Assembly (NCBI RefSeq): GCF_024105665.1
Contig: NZ_JAAAMK010000001.1
Coordinates: 372,001-436,000, forward strand
Source: Aliihoeflea aestuarii
Lineage (GTDB): Bacteria > Pseudomonadota > Alphaproteobacteria > Rhizobiales > Rhizobiaceae
Length of the DNA stretch: 64,000 nucleotides
Reading direction: 5' to 3'
Numbering within the stretch: the first letter of the stretch is position 1; each line of letters begins with the position of its first letter. Both the position numbers and the translations under genes were made by a program. The notes under the pieces were generated by a model. The model saw only the letters and a program-made list of their open reading frames with translations, did not search any database and was not told the DNA's origin. Below are positions 17,784 to 24,711 of this stretch, in pieces.

Positions 17784-17809
17784 GGAACGAATCGTCGGGA
17801 CATGACGTT
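17784..17809 (+). promoter_or_regulatory. EcfG-type promoter of nepR-ecfG
   Basis: GGAAC (17784-17788), 17-nt spacer, CGTT (17806-17809): exact consensus on the plus strand, upstream of nepR-ecfG. It is back-to-back with the phyR promoter and predicts autoregulation. Confidence 0.88.
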
Positions 17810-17880
17810 GGATAACGATTTTATGGCTTGGCGTGACCGAGTGGAAACAAGTTGCGACAAGTGAAGACAGGGGTCAATGC

Positions 17881-18129
17881 ATGGCGATTGCCGCACGTTG
17901 GGCAGAAGACACACATTCAGGGGACAGCGAACCGCGTATGAAGCCAAATGTCAAAAAAGAGGATGCCGTCGAGCGCGCAGAGCCGCTCGGTTCGAATTCC
18001 GAGATCGGACGTCGCCTCAAACAATATTATGACGAACTCGTAACCGAAGAAATCCCTGACCGATTCGCCGACCTGCTCAAGCAGCTCGAAGAGCGCGAAA
18101 CGGGCGACGCCGCTCGCAAGGGAGAATAG
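17881..18129 (+). CDS. nepR: Anti-sigma factor NepR
   Basis: Binds and inactivates EcfG; released by phosphorylated PhyR. The NepR core is clear near the C terminus: EIGRRLKQYYDELVTEEIPDRFADLLKQLEER, two short helices. The start is uncertain. The ATG at 17881 has AGGGG seven bases upstream and gives 82 residues; the ATG at 17938 gives 63 residues, closer to typical NepR length, but its purine-rich site is too far away; a GTG at 17833 is also open. The stop is one base before the ecfG ATG, so the two are translated together. Confidence 0.88.
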   Translation: MAIAARWAEDTHSGDSEPRMKPNVKKEDAVERAEPLGSNSEIGRRLKQYYDELVTEEIPDRFADLLKQLEERETGDAARKGE

Positions 18130-18130
18130 C

Positions 18131-18679
18131 ATGGCTGGCGACACCGACTTCAAGACCGGACTGCTCAGTGCGGTGCCGAGCCTGCGCGCCTTCGCCGTCT
18201 CGCTCTCGCAAAATTCGGACCGGGCGGACGATCTCGTTCAGGAAACGCTTGTCAAAGCGTGGGACAAGCAATCGTCCTTCCAGCCGGGCACAAACCTCAA
18301 GGCATGGCTCTTCACGATCCTGCGCAACGAATTCTACTCGCAAATGCGCAAGCGCGGCCGTGAGGTGCAGGACAGCGACGGCGCGATGACTGCGCGTCTT
18401 GCCGTTCATCCCAGCCAGCACGGCTCGATGGACCTCGGCGACTTCAAGAATGCCCTGGAGCGCTTACCCGAGGATCAGCGCGAAGCCATCATCCTGATCG
18501 GCGCGTCCGGCTTTTCCTATGAAGAGGCGGCCGAAATCTGCGAATGCGCCGTCGGCACGATCAAGAGCCGCGTCAGCCGTGCCCGCACGCGCCTGCAGGA
18601 ACTGCTCAAGGTTTCCGGAGAATCAGACTACGGACCCGACGCCATCGCCGCGCAGGTGATGGGATCAAACGCCGCGTGA
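18131..18679 (+). CDS. ecfG: General stress response sigma factor EcfG
   Basis: ECF sigma factor of the EcfG (ECF15) group, 182 residues. Region 2 is LRAFAVSLSQNSDRADDLVQETLVKAWDKQSSF, with the following NLKAWLFTILRNEFYSQMRKRGRE; region 4 is LPEDQREAIILIGASGFSYEEAAEICECAVGTIKSRVSRARTRLQELL. The GGGAGA in the nepR tail serves as its ribosome site. It directs transcription from GGAAC-(16-17)-CGTT promoters, nine of which occur in this window. Its last 15 bases overlap the tail of the convergent response regulator gene. Confidence 0.96.
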   Translation: MAGDTDFKTGLLSAVPSLRAFAVSLSQNSDRADDLVQETLVKAWDKQSSFQPGTNLKAWLFTILRNEFYSQMRKRGREVQDSDGAMTARLAVHPSQHGSMDLGDFKNALERLPEDQREAIILIGASGFSYEEAAEICECAVGTIKSRVSRARTRLQELLKVSGESDYGPDAIAAQVMGSNAA

Positions 18680-19087
18680 AGTTTTGCCGGTCTCGCCTTC
18701 GGTCATCGCCTCTACAATGGCGGTGATCAGGGTCGGCCCGGAATAGGGCTTTCCAACGACGCGGATGCCGGGAAATGCTTCGAACAGATGTTCGTTTTCG
18801 GCGTAGCCGGTGGCAAAGACGAACGGTACGCGTCTATCGCGAAGCGATCTGGCAAATTCGACAGTGGACTCGCCGGCCAGCATCACATCGACCACGGCCA
18901 CGCTGATACCACGCTCGATGATCGTGCGATCATCGAGCTCCTTCAACGTGCGCAGGATGACCACTTCCTCCGCCCCGTGGTCGTGGCAAATCTGCTCGAC
19001 ATCCATGGCGATGAGAAACTCGTCCTCCATCACCAGGATGCGCAAATCTTTTAGCGGCTTGTCGCCCGGTTCACGTTTTTCGCTCAT
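18665..19087 (-). CDS. Single-domain FAT GUY-type response regulator
   Basis: Stand-alone receiver of 140 residues with no output domain. The acidic pair is in ILVMEDEF, the phosphoacceptor is Asp67 (VAVVDVMLAG), and Lys113 is in VVGKPYSG. VPFVFATGYAE carries the FATGY signature of the FAT GUY family, known from single-domain regulators that accept phosphate from HWE kinases and adjust the general stress response (SdrG- and MrrA-like). Its place beside ecfG, in convergent orientation with a 15-nt overlap, fits that role. It could be a phosphate sink or a shuttle to PhyR. No EcfG promoter is visible upstream. Confidence 0.85.
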   Translation of the reverse strand: MSEKREPGDKPLKDLRILVMEDEFLIAMDVEQICHDHGAEEVVILRTLKELDDRTIIERGISVAVVDVMLAGESTVEFARSLRDRRVPFVFATGYAENEHLFEAFPGIRVVGKPYSGPTLITAIVEAMTEGETGKTSRGV

Positions 19088-19252
19088 TGCTGCAAGTGCC
19101 CAGCACGGTCCCGATCTGTCATTTAATTATGACATGTCCATCAGCTTTATCGAATATATTTGAGCATGCCTCACAAATGCGCTGACAAGCGGAAAAAGCG
19201 CTGTCTATAGTCGCCTTCGAAGGAACCTTATTCCGTTTTCCGGGAGCTTGGC

Positions 19253-20014
19253 TTGGCAGATATCGCGATCCGTTCCGCGCGCAAATATCCATGCGACAAG
19301 TGTCCGCTGCACGCCCGCCAGATTTTCCGGCAGTTCACCAAACCGGAACTGGAATTCATCAGCCGTTTCAAGAAGGGTGAACTGACCGTGGATCGCGGCG
19401 CCACCGTCCTGTCGGAAGGCACCCGCAATCCGCATCTTTACACCATCCTGCAAGGATGGAGCTTTCGCTACAAAATGCTCTCGGACGGTCGGCGGCAAAT
19501 CGTCAACTATGCGATGCCTGGCGATCTCATCGGATTGCAGGGCACGATGCTCGGGGAAATGGAACATTCGGTGGAAGCGCTCTCGCCGATGATCCTGTGC
19601 GTTTTCGAGCGCAACGAACTGCAAACGCTCTACGAGCAGCATCCCGACCTTGCCTACGACATCACCTGGATCGCCTCACGCGAAGAGTGCATGCTTGACG
19701 AGAACCTGCTCAGCATCGGACGGCGCAACGCGATGGAACGGCTTGCCTATCTGATCGCCTTTCTCCTGCGGCGTGCGGAAGGCACGGGGCTTCACAGCCA
19801 GAAGACGCCGCTGGAAATACCGATCACGCAGCAGCATGTGGCAGACACGCTGGGCCTTTCTCTCGTTCACACCAACAAGACGGTGCGTAAGCTGGCAGAG
19901 CGCCAACTTCTCCAATGGCGCGACCGAGGTTGCGCCGTGCTCGACCTTGAGGGTCTGGAGAAGCTGGCAGGATGGACGGGCGACCAGTCGAACAAGCTTC
20001 GGCCCTTCATTTAG
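19253..20014 (+). CDS. Crp/Fnr family transcriptional regulator
   Basis: A 253-residue regulator: an N-terminal cyclic-nucleotide-binding-like fold (about 25-145, with RQIVNYAMPGDLIGLQG) and a C-terminal winged helix (about 175-235, ITQQHVADTLGLSLVHTNKTVRKLAERQLLQW). The N terminus has a CDKC pair (Cys14, Cys17) but not the full four-cysteine pattern of oxygen-sensing Fnr, so I do not call it Fnr or FixK. The start is a TTG at 19253 after GGGAG. It stands between the stress locus and the AI-2E permease, facing the latter. Its effector is unknown. Confidence 0.88.
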   Translation: MADIAIRSARKYPCDKCPLHARQIFRQFTKPELEFISRFKKGELTVDRGATVLSEGTRNPHLYTILQGWSFRYKMLSDGRRQIVNYAMPGDLIGLQGTMLGEMEHSVEALSPMILCVFERNELQTLYEQHPDLAYDITWIASREECMLDENLLSIGRRNAMERLAYLIAFLLRRAEGTGLHSQKTPLEIPITQQHVADTLGLSLVHTNKTVRKLAERQLLQWRDRGCAVLDLEGLEKLAGWTGDQSNKLRPFI

Positions 20015-21113
20015 GCAGGTTCGGTCCCTCAACGCCGCCCCAACCGGGGATCAGATTGCGCGCGATCGCGTAGCCGACCAGAAGCGCGGGAATGGCTACG
20101 AAACCGCCGATCGGGCCCCACATCCAGATCCAGAACGTCAGGGCCAGAAGCACGATGAACGGATTGAGCGTCATCATTCGTCCGATGACGAGGGGCGTGA
20201 CGAACTGCGCCTCGATGAGATTGACGGCGAGATAGACCAGCGGCGGCATCAGGCTGCCGGGAATGGTGTCATAGGTGACGAGACCGACGGCGAACAGAAT
20301 CGCCGCCATAATCGCCGGCCCTATATACATGACGAAGTTCAACAGGCCCGCCAGAATGCCCCACAGCGCCGGAGACGGAACGCCGACGAGCCATAATGCG
20401 CCAGTGACGGCGACCGCAAGCCCGATATTGATGGCCGTGATCGACAACAGATAGCGCGAGACCAGCGCCTCGACATCGCGGAAGATATGCGCCGTGCGCC
20501 AGCGCAGACGGCGCCCCACGCAAAGTTTCAGGACCGCAAGCCGCGTCTCGTGACGCGTGGCGACGAAGAAGTAGAGACTGGCCATGAAGATCAGGACCTG
20601 CGCGCCGATCGCCGGCGCGACCGTGATCAGGCTGTCCATCGGCGAGCCTTCCTCCAGCGAAACGGTCAGGCCGGTATCGCCGGTGGCATCTCGCAAGCCG
20701 GACTGAATGTTCCGCAAAGCCTCGATCGGCTCGCGAAGTTGCGAGATGCGCAGTTGCAACTGATCCCACATCTGCGGCGCGCGATCGGCCCAGAACGACA
20801 GCGGCCCCACCAGCGCCAAAGCCACGAGGCAGACGATGACGACGAACAGGATGAAAACCAGCAAAGAAGAAATGTAAGGCGTTATGCCACGCGCCTCGAT
20901 GCGACTTGCAACCGGCCCGAGCACAAGTCCGATGACAAGGGCGAAAGCGGTCGGCGCCAGCACGAAACGACCGAAGTGAAGCGCCAATGCGATTCCCAGA
21001 AGGCCAAGCACGACGAGTGCGATCTGCGACGAGCGCTGCAACACGATCTCGTAGTTCGATTTCGGCGGCAGGCGAACGATGGGTGGTCGTTGATCGAGGC
21101 GTCTTGAGGTCAA
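20007..21113 (-). CDS. AI-2E (PerM/TqsA) family transporter, EcfG-controlled
   Basis: Inner-membrane protein of the AI-2E transporter family. It has an N-terminal pair of helices (SSQIALVVLGLLGIALALHFGRFVLAPTAFALVIGLVLG), a long soluble loop (about 120-185), and C-terminal helices with the conserved LVGVPSPALWGILAGLLNFVMYIGPAI and the PLVIGRMMTLNPFIVLLAL segment. The substrate is uncertain; family members move autoinducer-2, sodium or other solutes. The frame is open to a TTG at 21140, but that codon lies inside an exact EcfG -10 element, so I place the start at the TTG at 21113, which has CTGGAG seven bases upstream. That gives 368 residues. It overlaps the Crp/Fnr tail by 8 nt. Confidence 0.85.
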   Translation of the reverse strand: MTSRRLDQRPPIVRLPPKSNYEIVLQRSSQIALVVLGLLGIALALHFGRFVLAPTAFALVIGLVLGPVASRIEARGITPYISSLLVFILFVVIVCLVALALVGPLSFWADRAPQMWDQLQLRISQLREPIEALRNIQSGLRDATGDTGLTVSLEEGSPMDSLITVAPAIGAQVLIFMASLYFFVATRHETRLAVLKLCVGRRLRWRTAHIFRDVEALVSRYLLSITAINIGLAVAVTGALWLVGVPSPALWGILAGLLNFVMYIGPAIMAAILFAVGLVTYDTIPGSLMPPLVYLAVNLIEAQFVTPLVIGRMMTLNPFIVLLALTFWIWMWGPIGGFVAIPALLVGYAIARNLIPGWGGVEGPNLPK

Positions 21114-21138
21114 ATAATTATCTCCAGTACCAGCGCGC

Positions 21139-21164
21139 AACGCGGGGTGGGATAAATTCGTTCC
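21139..21164 (-). promoter_or_regulatory. EcfG-type promoter of the AI-2E family transporter
   Basis: Minus strand GGAAC (21164-21160), 17-nt spacer, CGTT (21142-21139): exact consensus. The TTG start at 21113 lies 25 nt downstream with its GGAG between, giving a very short 5' UTR. Confidence 0.82.
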
Positions 21165-21179
21165 TGCTCATAAATCACT

Positions 21180-21204
21180 GGAACTGGAAAGAGACGCGCA
21201 CGTT
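21180..21204 (+). promoter_or_regulatory. EcfG-type promoter of the DUF883 operon
   Basis: GGAAC (21180-21184), 16-nt spacer, CGTT (21201-21204): exact consensus, 33 nt before the ATG at 21238. Its -35 element is 15 bases from that of the divergent permease promoter. Confidence 0.82.
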
Positions 21205-21237
21205 GTGTGCAGGGCAATATAATCAGGAGTAATCTTC

Positions 21238-21573
21238 ATGGCTTCACCGAGCACAACCGCAAAAGTCCGGGCAAGCGACGCCAAGACAAAGGCCGAACTG
21301 GAAGCCGAGGTAGAGCGTCTTCGCGGCGACGTGACCAAGCTCAAGGACCAATTGAGCGAAGCTGGCCAGAACTCCTATGATTCTGCACGGCGCGTCGCGT
21401 CTTCCGGCATCGAAAACCTCAAGGTTCGCAGCGAAGCGGCGATCGAGGATATTCGCGAGCAGGCTCACGACTACGAGGCGCAGTTGACGGATGCCGTTCG
21501 CGAGAAGCCGATCAGCGCGCTTGCCATCGCCGCCGGCGTGGGTTTCGTGCTGGCGCTTTTGACGCGCCGCTGA
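21238..21573 (+). CDS. DUF883 (YqjD/ElaB-like) membrane-anchored coiled-coil protein
   Basis: A 111-residue protein with a charged coiled-coil (about residues 15-45, KTKAELEAEVERLRGDVTKLKDQL) and a second helix up to REKPISALAIAAGVGFVLALLTRR, a C-terminal membrane anchor ending in RR. This is the DUF883 pattern; E. coli relatives YqjD, ElaB and YgaM are stationary-phase inner-membrane proteins that bind ribosomes. AGGAG precedes the ATG. An exact EcfG promoter lies 33 nt upstream, and two membrane genes follow at 7 and 13 nt, forming a stress operon like E. coli yqjDEK. Confidence 0.88.
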   Translation: MASPSTTAKVRASDAKTKAELEAEVERLRGDVTKLKDQLSEAGQNSYDSARRVASSGIENLKVRSEAAIEDIREQAHDYEAQLTDAVREKPISALAIAAGVGFVLALLTRR

Positions 21574-21580
21574 GCTGACA

Positions 21581-22048
21581 ATGCTCGGAAGCCTCATCGC
21601 ATCCCTTGCCGCCGGTGAAACGGCGAACATGGTCGGACGGGCGAAGCGGGCGGCTATCGCCTATGGCGCGGCCGCTCTCTTCATCTTGTTCGGCGTTTTC
21701 TTCGCGCTGATAGCGGCTTACGTCTGGGCTGCCGGCAGGTGGGGGGCGATCACTGCCGCGCTCATCTTTGCCGGAATATTCGTGGCGCTGGCGATCGTGA
21801 CGGTCGTTTTCCAAAACGTCACCGCGAAAGCGCAGGCCCGCAGAATCGCCAGAAAGCGGGCCGTCGACACGAAAGCGCTCGCAGCAACCGCTGCGGTCGC
21901 AGCGTTGCCGGCGCTTCTGGCCAATCCCAGGTCGGCGGCGGCTTTGACAGTGCCGGTTCTGGGGGTCATCGGCTACCTGATCTTCAAGGAAAATACGGGA
22001 TCGCGCGCAGCTCGCCGTCGCCCCCGCGATCACCTCAACAATCGATAG
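21581..22048 (+). CDS. Phage holin superfamily III/YqjE-like membrane protein
   Basis: A 155-residue membrane protein with two strong helices, AIAYGAAALFILFGVFFALIAAYVWAA and AALIFAGIFVALAIVTVVF, then a basic amphipathic region and a third hydrophobic stretch ALTVPVLGVIGYLIFK. It fits the actinobacterial-type holin/YqjE group that accompanies DUF883 genes; despite the name nothing links it to a phage. It follows DUF883 by 7 nt and precedes the small gene at 22062 by 13 nt. It should be stress-induced with them. Confidence 0.75.
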   Translation: MLGSLIASLAAGETANMVGRAKRAAIAYGAAALFILFGVFFALIAAYVWAAGRWGAITAALIFAGIFVALAIVTVVFQNVTAKAQARRIARKRAVDTKALAATAAVAALPALLANPRSAAALTVPVLGVIGYLIFKENTGSRAARRRPRDHLNNR

Positions 22049-22061
22049 AAGGGCACTGGCC

Positions 22062-22280
22062 ATGGACGACAAAGTCAAGGTTAACCCGACCGAGGCCCGA
22101 CAGGGCCGCAAGGGTACCCATTTGCTCACGATCCTCATCGTCGCTCTCGTGCTTGCCGGCATCGTGGGCTGGGCGGTCGGCCTGTTCGGCGGGGCGATCG
22201 AGCCCGAGGACCCGGTCGGCGGCGCTCCCACGGAACAGCCGGTGGAAGCGCCCGGCGGCAACACGCCGGTCACTGAATAG
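22062..22280 (+). CDS. Small single-pass membrane protein, third gene of DUF883 operon
   Basis: A 72-residue protein: a polar N terminus (DDKVKVNPTEARQGRKG), one membrane helix (LLTILIVALVLAGIVGWAVGLFGG) and an acidic, proline-rich periplasmic tail (PEDPVGGAPTEQPVEAPGGNTPVTE). No family recognised. It is 13 nt after the holin-like gene and ends just before a strong terminator, so it closes the EcfG-driven operon. Confidence 0.7.
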   Translation: MDDKVKVNPTEARQGRKGTHLLTILIVALVLAGIVGWAVGLFGGAIEPEDPVGGAPTEQPVEAPGGNTPVTE

Positions 22281-22310
22281 GACGATCCTTGTGATCGTAT
22301 CGATAAGAAA

Positions 22311-22341
22311 AGGGGGCGTCATCGACGCCCCCTTTTTATTT
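22311..22341 (+). terminator. Rho-independent terminator of the DUF883 operon
   Basis: Ten-base stem AGGGGGCGTC/GACGCCCCCT (22311-22320, 22324-22333) with loop ATC, followed by TTTTATTT. It lies 30 nt after the operon's last stop, and its T-tract overlaps the stop codon of the convergent lipid kinase gene. Confidence 0.9.
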
Positions 22342-23280
22342 GTCCGGGTCGGGTATCGCAGGCCGCAAGACCTTAAGCGCGCCAGGGTGGATTTTCAGCT
22401 CCACCCTTTTTTCCAACTCGCACAGTTCGCCGTCGATGACGCAGCGAAACCGGCGATGCGCCGACAGGATTTCAAGGACAACCTCAGTCGTCTGGTAGAT
22501 CGCGACCTGCTCGTTGCTGCGCCATTTTCCCATCGCCATCTTGGCCAGGAACGAAAACATTTCGCGGCGCGTGCGTGCCTTGGTGATGTAGATGCCGAGC
22601 ACGCCTCCATCCGGCGTGTCGGTATAGGGTATGTGCCCTTCGCCATACAGATTGTTGGTGATGCCGATCGACGAGGTACGCGCCTCGATCTCGCTGCCGT
22701 CCGCCAGCTTCAGGTGCAACTTGATGCGCGGCGGATCGAGCACCGCGCGCAGCGCCGCCTGCGCCGACGCCCTGATTTTGCCCAGCCGCGATGCGAATTC
22801 GCGCTGTTCGCGCAGATGCACGAGTTTGGCGTGCATGCCAATGGAATATTGATGCACGAACGCACGCCCGTTCGCCGTTGCGATATCGACCTTTTCGACG
22901 GGCGCGGTCGCCAGCGCATCCAACGCCTCGGCAAGGTCGAGCGGGATGCGAAGGCTGCGGGCGAAAAGATTCATCGTGCCCGCCGGCAGCACTCCAAGGG
23001 CCTTGCCCGTGTCCATCAGCTTGCCCGCGGCACCCGACACACTGCCGTCACCGCCGCCGATCACGACCGCTTCCACATCCTTGTTCGCGACGGCACGGTC
23101 AAGTTCGGCTTCAAGCTCGCCGCCCTCCACCACCCTGATCTCGACGGAATGCCCGGCTGCCGCGAACCTGTCCCGGATATCGTTCGACAGTGCGTCGAGC
23201 TCGGTGGTGCGCAGCGTACCACCCTCGCCGTTCAAGATTACGCTGAAATTCACTGGACGCCCTTTTCCACAATCCGGCAT
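22336..23280 (-). CDS. Diacylglycerol/sphingosine kinase family lipid kinase
   Basis: Cytosolic ATP-dependent lipid kinase of the DAGK catalytic family, 314 residues. The nucleotide-binding GGGDGS motif is at residues 75-80, followed by GKALGVLPAGTMNLFARSLRIP, the family's second signature (G-LP-GT-N-FAR). The C-terminal half is a beta-sandwich with ITNNLYGEGHIPYTD. The likely substrate is diacylglycerol or a related lipid (YegS/BmrU/DagK group). A GTG at 23253 (VNFSVILNGEGG) is an alternative start that fits the family N terminus at least as well. A GGAAC/CGTT pair upstream has a 9-nt spacer, too short for EcfG. Confidence 0.85.
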   Translation of the reverse strand: MPDCGKGRPVNFSVILNGEGGTLRTTELDALSNDIRDRFAAAGHSVEIRVVEGGELEAELDRAVANKDVEAVVIGGGDGSVSGAAGKLMDTGKALGVLPAGTMNLFARSLRIPLDLAEALDALATAPVEKVDIATANGRAFVHQYSIGMHAKLVHLREQREFASRLGKIRASAQAALRAVLDPPRIKLHLKLADGSEIEARTSSIGITNNLYGEGHIPYTDTPDGGVLGIYITKARTRREMFSFLAKMAMGKWRSNEQVAIYQTTEVVLEILSAHRRFRCVIDGELCELEKRVELKIHPGALKVLRPAIPDPDK

Positions 23281-23364
23281 GTGCCGACTGGATCAGGAAA
23301 GAGGCAACGCCTCCGCAAGTTCCGTTTGGCAACTCCGAAATCGACTGCAAGCAGCGATTTCAAC

Positions 23365-23389
23365 GGAACCACTGCCAGAAAGTCGCGTT
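23365..23389 (+). promoter_or_regulatory. EcfG-type promoter of the PRC-barrel protein gene
   Basis: GGAAC (23365-23369), 16-nt spacer, CGTT (23386-23389): exact consensus, 82 nt before the ATG at 23472. Confidence 0.8.
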
Positions 23390-23471
23390 GTTTATCCGGA
23401 GGCCGCGACCCCGCCCTCTGCGAAAAGTTTGGTGTCGCGGCCGTGCACGGATGCACAAGGAGAGAATTACC

Positions 23472-24512
23472 ATGATCCGCACCCTTTTGGCGACTACTGC
23501 AATCGCAGCTCTTTTGACGACGGGCGCAATGGCCCAGACGACGGCTCCGGCCGAACAGGATCCGGCCGCAGCGCCGATGACGGACACGGCCCCTGCCGAG
23601 GCTGTCGAGACACCCGGTCCCGAAGCGATCGAGGGCCATCTGGCTACCAACATCATCGGTGAAACCGTCTATAACGGCGTCGGCGACGATGCCGAAAACA
23701 TCGGCACCATCAATGACATCGTCCTCGACACGGAAGGTCGTGCTGATCTGATCGTCGTCGGCGTCGGTGGCTTCCTTGGCCTCGGCCAGAAGGACGTCGC
23801 TCTCGAATATGCCGAGATCGAATGGGCGCAGCGCGATGATGGCTCCGTCTGGCTCGTCGTTCCGACGACCCGCGAACAGCTCGAGCAGCAGGAAGCGTTC
23901 GACCGCGATCTCTATGATCCGAGCGATCCGGCCAGCATGGCAGCAACTGGCGCAGCGGCAACCGCTCCGGCAGCAACTGACGACGCCGCGGCTCCGGCAG
24001 ACGATGCCGCTGCAACGGATGGCATGGCCGCCGCTCCCGCTACGGATGACGCCGCCGGTGACGATGCTGCGACGGACAGCATGGCGACCGCTCCCGCCGA
24101 AGGGACCGAGACGGATGACATGGCTGCCGCGCCGACCACCGACGAAACGCAGACCGCAGCGATCGATCGTTCGACGCTCACTGAAGTCGATGCCGCAGGG
24201 CTCAGCGCCGACGAACTGATCGGCACAACGGTCTACGGTGCAAACGACGAGAATGTCGGCTCCATCAGCGATGTCATTCTCGATGGCGACGCCGTCGATG
24301 CGGTGACCATCGATGTTGGCGGCTTCCTCGGAATGGGAGCCAAGAACGTCGCTGTCGACATGGACAATCTGGCCTTCATGACGGACGAGGACGGCGAATA
24401 CTATCTCTACACCTCGTTTACGGAAGAGCAGCTCGAAGCTCAGCCTGAATATGACGAGGCGACCTTCGCCGATCAGCGTGACGATCAGCTTCTGGTCAAT
24501 CCGGCCAACTGA
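23472..24512 (+). CDS. Secreted double PRC-barrel protein
   Basis: Exported 346-residue protein. Signal peptide MIRTLLATTAIAALLTTGAMAQ (about 1-22). Two PRC-barrel domains follow, each with the pattern IGETVYN...NIGTINDIVLD...VGGFLGLGQKDVALEY: the first at about residues 55-130, the second at about 245-330 (IGTTVYGANDENVGSISDVILDGD and VGGFLGMGAKNVAVDM). They are joined by a low-complexity linker of about 90 residues rich in Ala, Asp, Thr and Pro. AAGGAG precedes the ATG. PRC-barrel envelope proteins of this type are typical general-stress genes, and an exact EcfG promoter is present. It ends in a strong terminator. Confidence 0.88.
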   Translation: MIRTLLATTAIAALLTTGAMAQTTAPAEQDPAAAPMTDTAPAEAVETPGPEAIEGHLATNIIGETVYNGVGDDAENIGTINDIVLDTEGRADLIVVGVGGFLGLGQKDVALEYAEIEWAQRDDGSVWLVVPTTREQLEQQEAFDRDLYDPSDPASMAATGAAATAPAATDDAAAPADDAAATDGMAAAPATDDAAGDDAATDSMATAPAEGTETDDMAAAPTTDETQTAAIDRSTLTEVDAAGLSADELIGTTVYGANDENVGSISDVILDGDAVDAVTIDVGGFLGMGAKNVAVDMDNLAFMTDEDGEYYLYTSFTEEQLEAQPEYDEATFADQRDDQLLVNPAN

Positions 24513-24531
24513 TCGGTCGACATGATCTTCG

Positions 24532-24563
24532 AAAGGCCCGGGATTTTCCCGGGCCTTTTTCTT
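24532..24563 (+). terminator. Rho-independent terminator of the PRC-barrel gene
   Basis: Eleven-base stem AAAGGCCCGGG/CCCGGGCCTTT (24532-24542, 24548-24558), loop ATTTT, then TTCTT. It starts 20 nt after the stop codon. Confidence 0.9.
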
Positions 24564-24575
24564 GGGCACGACATT

Positions 24576-24607
24576 TGTGTGAACAACATTATCGTATCGT
24601 TCACATA
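24576..24607 (+). promoter_or_regulatory. Inverted repeat, candidate operator of the MhqOD-like operon
   Basis: TGTGTGAAC (24576-24584) and GTTCACATA (24599-24607) form an imperfect 9-bp inverted repeat (one mismatch) 14 nt apart, about 105 nt before the dioxygenase start. This is the form of a dimeric repressor site; the quinone-type operons of Bacillus are controlled by MarR or TetR repressors, but none is encoded nearby. Confidence 0.4.
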
Positions 24608-24711
24608 TCGAGAACAGTGCATTCTGTGGAACGATCTTTCAATTCGTTGGGATGGTCTCAAATATGGACCATGGACAAGCGGACAAATCCGCGACGCAGA
24701 AAGGATTGGAC

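Noticed and set aside
19230-19245. EcfG-like GGAAC/CGTT pair before the Crp/Fnr gene
   Set aside because: The spacer is 7 nt; the match is chance.
19253-20014. Calling the Crp/Fnr regulator FnrL or FixK
   Set aside because: Only one CxxC pair is visible at the N terminus, and no FNR-type TTGAT-ATCAA site was seen nearby.
21581-22048. Holin-like name suggesting prophage
   Set aside because: No other phage gene, integrase or att site is present; this family is a normal companion of DUF883 stress genes.
23302-23323. EcfG-like GGAAC/CGTT pair before the lipid kinase gene
   Set aside because: The spacer is 9 nt, far from the required 16-17.
24628-24648. EcfG-like GGAAC/CGTT pair before the dioxygenase gene
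   Set aside because: The spacer is 12 nt; not a functional EcfG promoter.
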